Of a DNA stretch of 64,000 bases, positions 63,705 to 64,000 are shown piece after piece. The notes under the pieces were generated by a model that saw nothing but the letters and a program-made list of their open reading frames with translations, was not told the DNA's origin and did not search any database. Position 1 is the first letter of the stretch; each line of letters starts with the position of its first letter. This stretch comes from Antedon mediterranea (Eukaryota > Echinodermata > Crinoidea > Comatulida > Antedonidae). A program made the translations under genes and the position numbers. The stretch lies in assembly GCF_964355755.1 (NCBI RefSeq), contig NC_092673.1:13211001-13275000 (forward strand), in the 5' to 3' direction.

Positions 63705-64000
63705 ATATCATCTCAGCGATAACTTTAATAGTTCAATTGAAAATATTAATAACAATTTTAGTTTTATTCATTTTAATTCACGTAGCCTGGTAAAAAACTT
63801 TACTGAAATAACTGAATATCTTGAAACTCTTAATCACAAATTTAATATATTATGTTTCACTGAGACCTGGTTTAGTTCAAATACTGTACATACTTTATAT
63901 AACATTCCTGGTTATACATTAATTTATTGTGATAGAGTAGATAAGAAAGGTGGTGGCGTCTGTCTTTATATTATGGACGATATTAATTTTAGAATGAGAG
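63690..64000 (+). CDS. LINE APE-type endonuclease, N-terminal part, cut by the window edge
   Basis: Open to base 64000: FSFIHFNSRSLVKNFTEITE, KFNILCFTETWFSSNTVHTL, YNIPGYTLIYCDRVDKKGGG, VCLYIMDDINFRMR. The early Asn of HFNSRSL and the Glu in FTETWF correspond to conserved metal- and DNA-binding positions of APE-like LINE endonucleases (family knowledge), and the KKGGGVC(L/I)YI stretch is standard. It nicks the target DNA for primed reverse transcription. It would continue beyond the window into a reverse transcriptase. Confidence 0.8.

Larger units (their letters stand above)
62878..64000 (+). mobile_element. Second LINE, 5'-truncated, runs off the window
   Basis: Directly after the first tail come an ORF1 C-terminal domain, a 400-base spacer, a PHD finger and an APE endonuclease start. 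All are in plus orientation and in the normal order of a LINE. It starts at the same place in ORF1 (LKSSNIY against LKKSSVY) where the first element loses its ORF1. Confidence 0.7.

Overview
This 64 kb window is AT-rich eukaryotic genomic DNA. Introns with GT-AG borders, TATA and AATAAA signals and many classes of animal transposable element show this, and there are no bacterial-style operons or ribosome binding sites. The many TAGGCCTA-like words and the element families point to a marine invertebrate, perhaps an echinoderm; the species cannot be fixed from sequence alone. I found no convincing intact host gene, rRNA, tRNA or CRISPR array. Nearly all recognisable coding sequence comes from transposable elements in different states of decay.

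Left third (1-21.3 kb). A broken minus-strand transposase-like gene (0.5-4.5 kb) recurs as a more decayed copy at 14.6-16.9 kb and a scrap at 18.9 kb. Between them lies a 4.5 kb LTR retrotransposon (4705-9245, minus). It has two 253 bp LTRs, a primer-binding site matching tRNA-Ser, a polypurine tract and a partial gag, but no reverse transcriptase. Smaller pieces at 10.9-11.3, 13.5-14.3 and 20.1-21.3 kb are exon-like minus-strand sequences, some with good splice sites.

Middle (21.3-33.9 kb). A 7.6 kb stretch bounded by 21 bp inverted repeats (21318-28961) contains three tandem-repeat arrays, a nested 187 bp MITE and no real gene. Next comes an almost complete hAT transposon (30010-33867) with terminal repeats, target-site duplication, one clean intron and a long transposase. 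A near-perfect palindrome carrying TATA boxes lies upstream of its start codon.

Right half (34-59.6 kb). This is a graveyard of mostly minus-strand transposon genes. There are two decayed CACTA-like copies (39.3-41.2 kb) and a CACTA-like scrap at 34.1 kb. At least three copies belong to a family recognised by GGD-GG, FGDYEYL and CLWC/CLFC motifs (41.5-43.3, 54.1-56.3 and 57.6-58.9 kb), with RING-like zinc segments at 37.7 and 43.2 kb. A HECT-like exon sits inside a 1.2 kb inverted-repeat unit (44326-45525). A plus-strand exon at 48.1 kb resembles the zinc-binding N-terminal region of RAG1. A two-exon model at 49.6-50.4 kb joins perfectly in frame. A PIF/Harbinger scrap lies at 59.2 kb.

Right end (59.7-64 kb). 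A non-LTR retrotransposon carries an ORF1 start, a 799-codon reverse-transcriptase ORF made by an ORF1-to-endonuclease fusion, and a (TATCTG)n tail. It abuts a second element of similar type (ORF1 end, PHD finger, APE endonuclease) that runs off the window.
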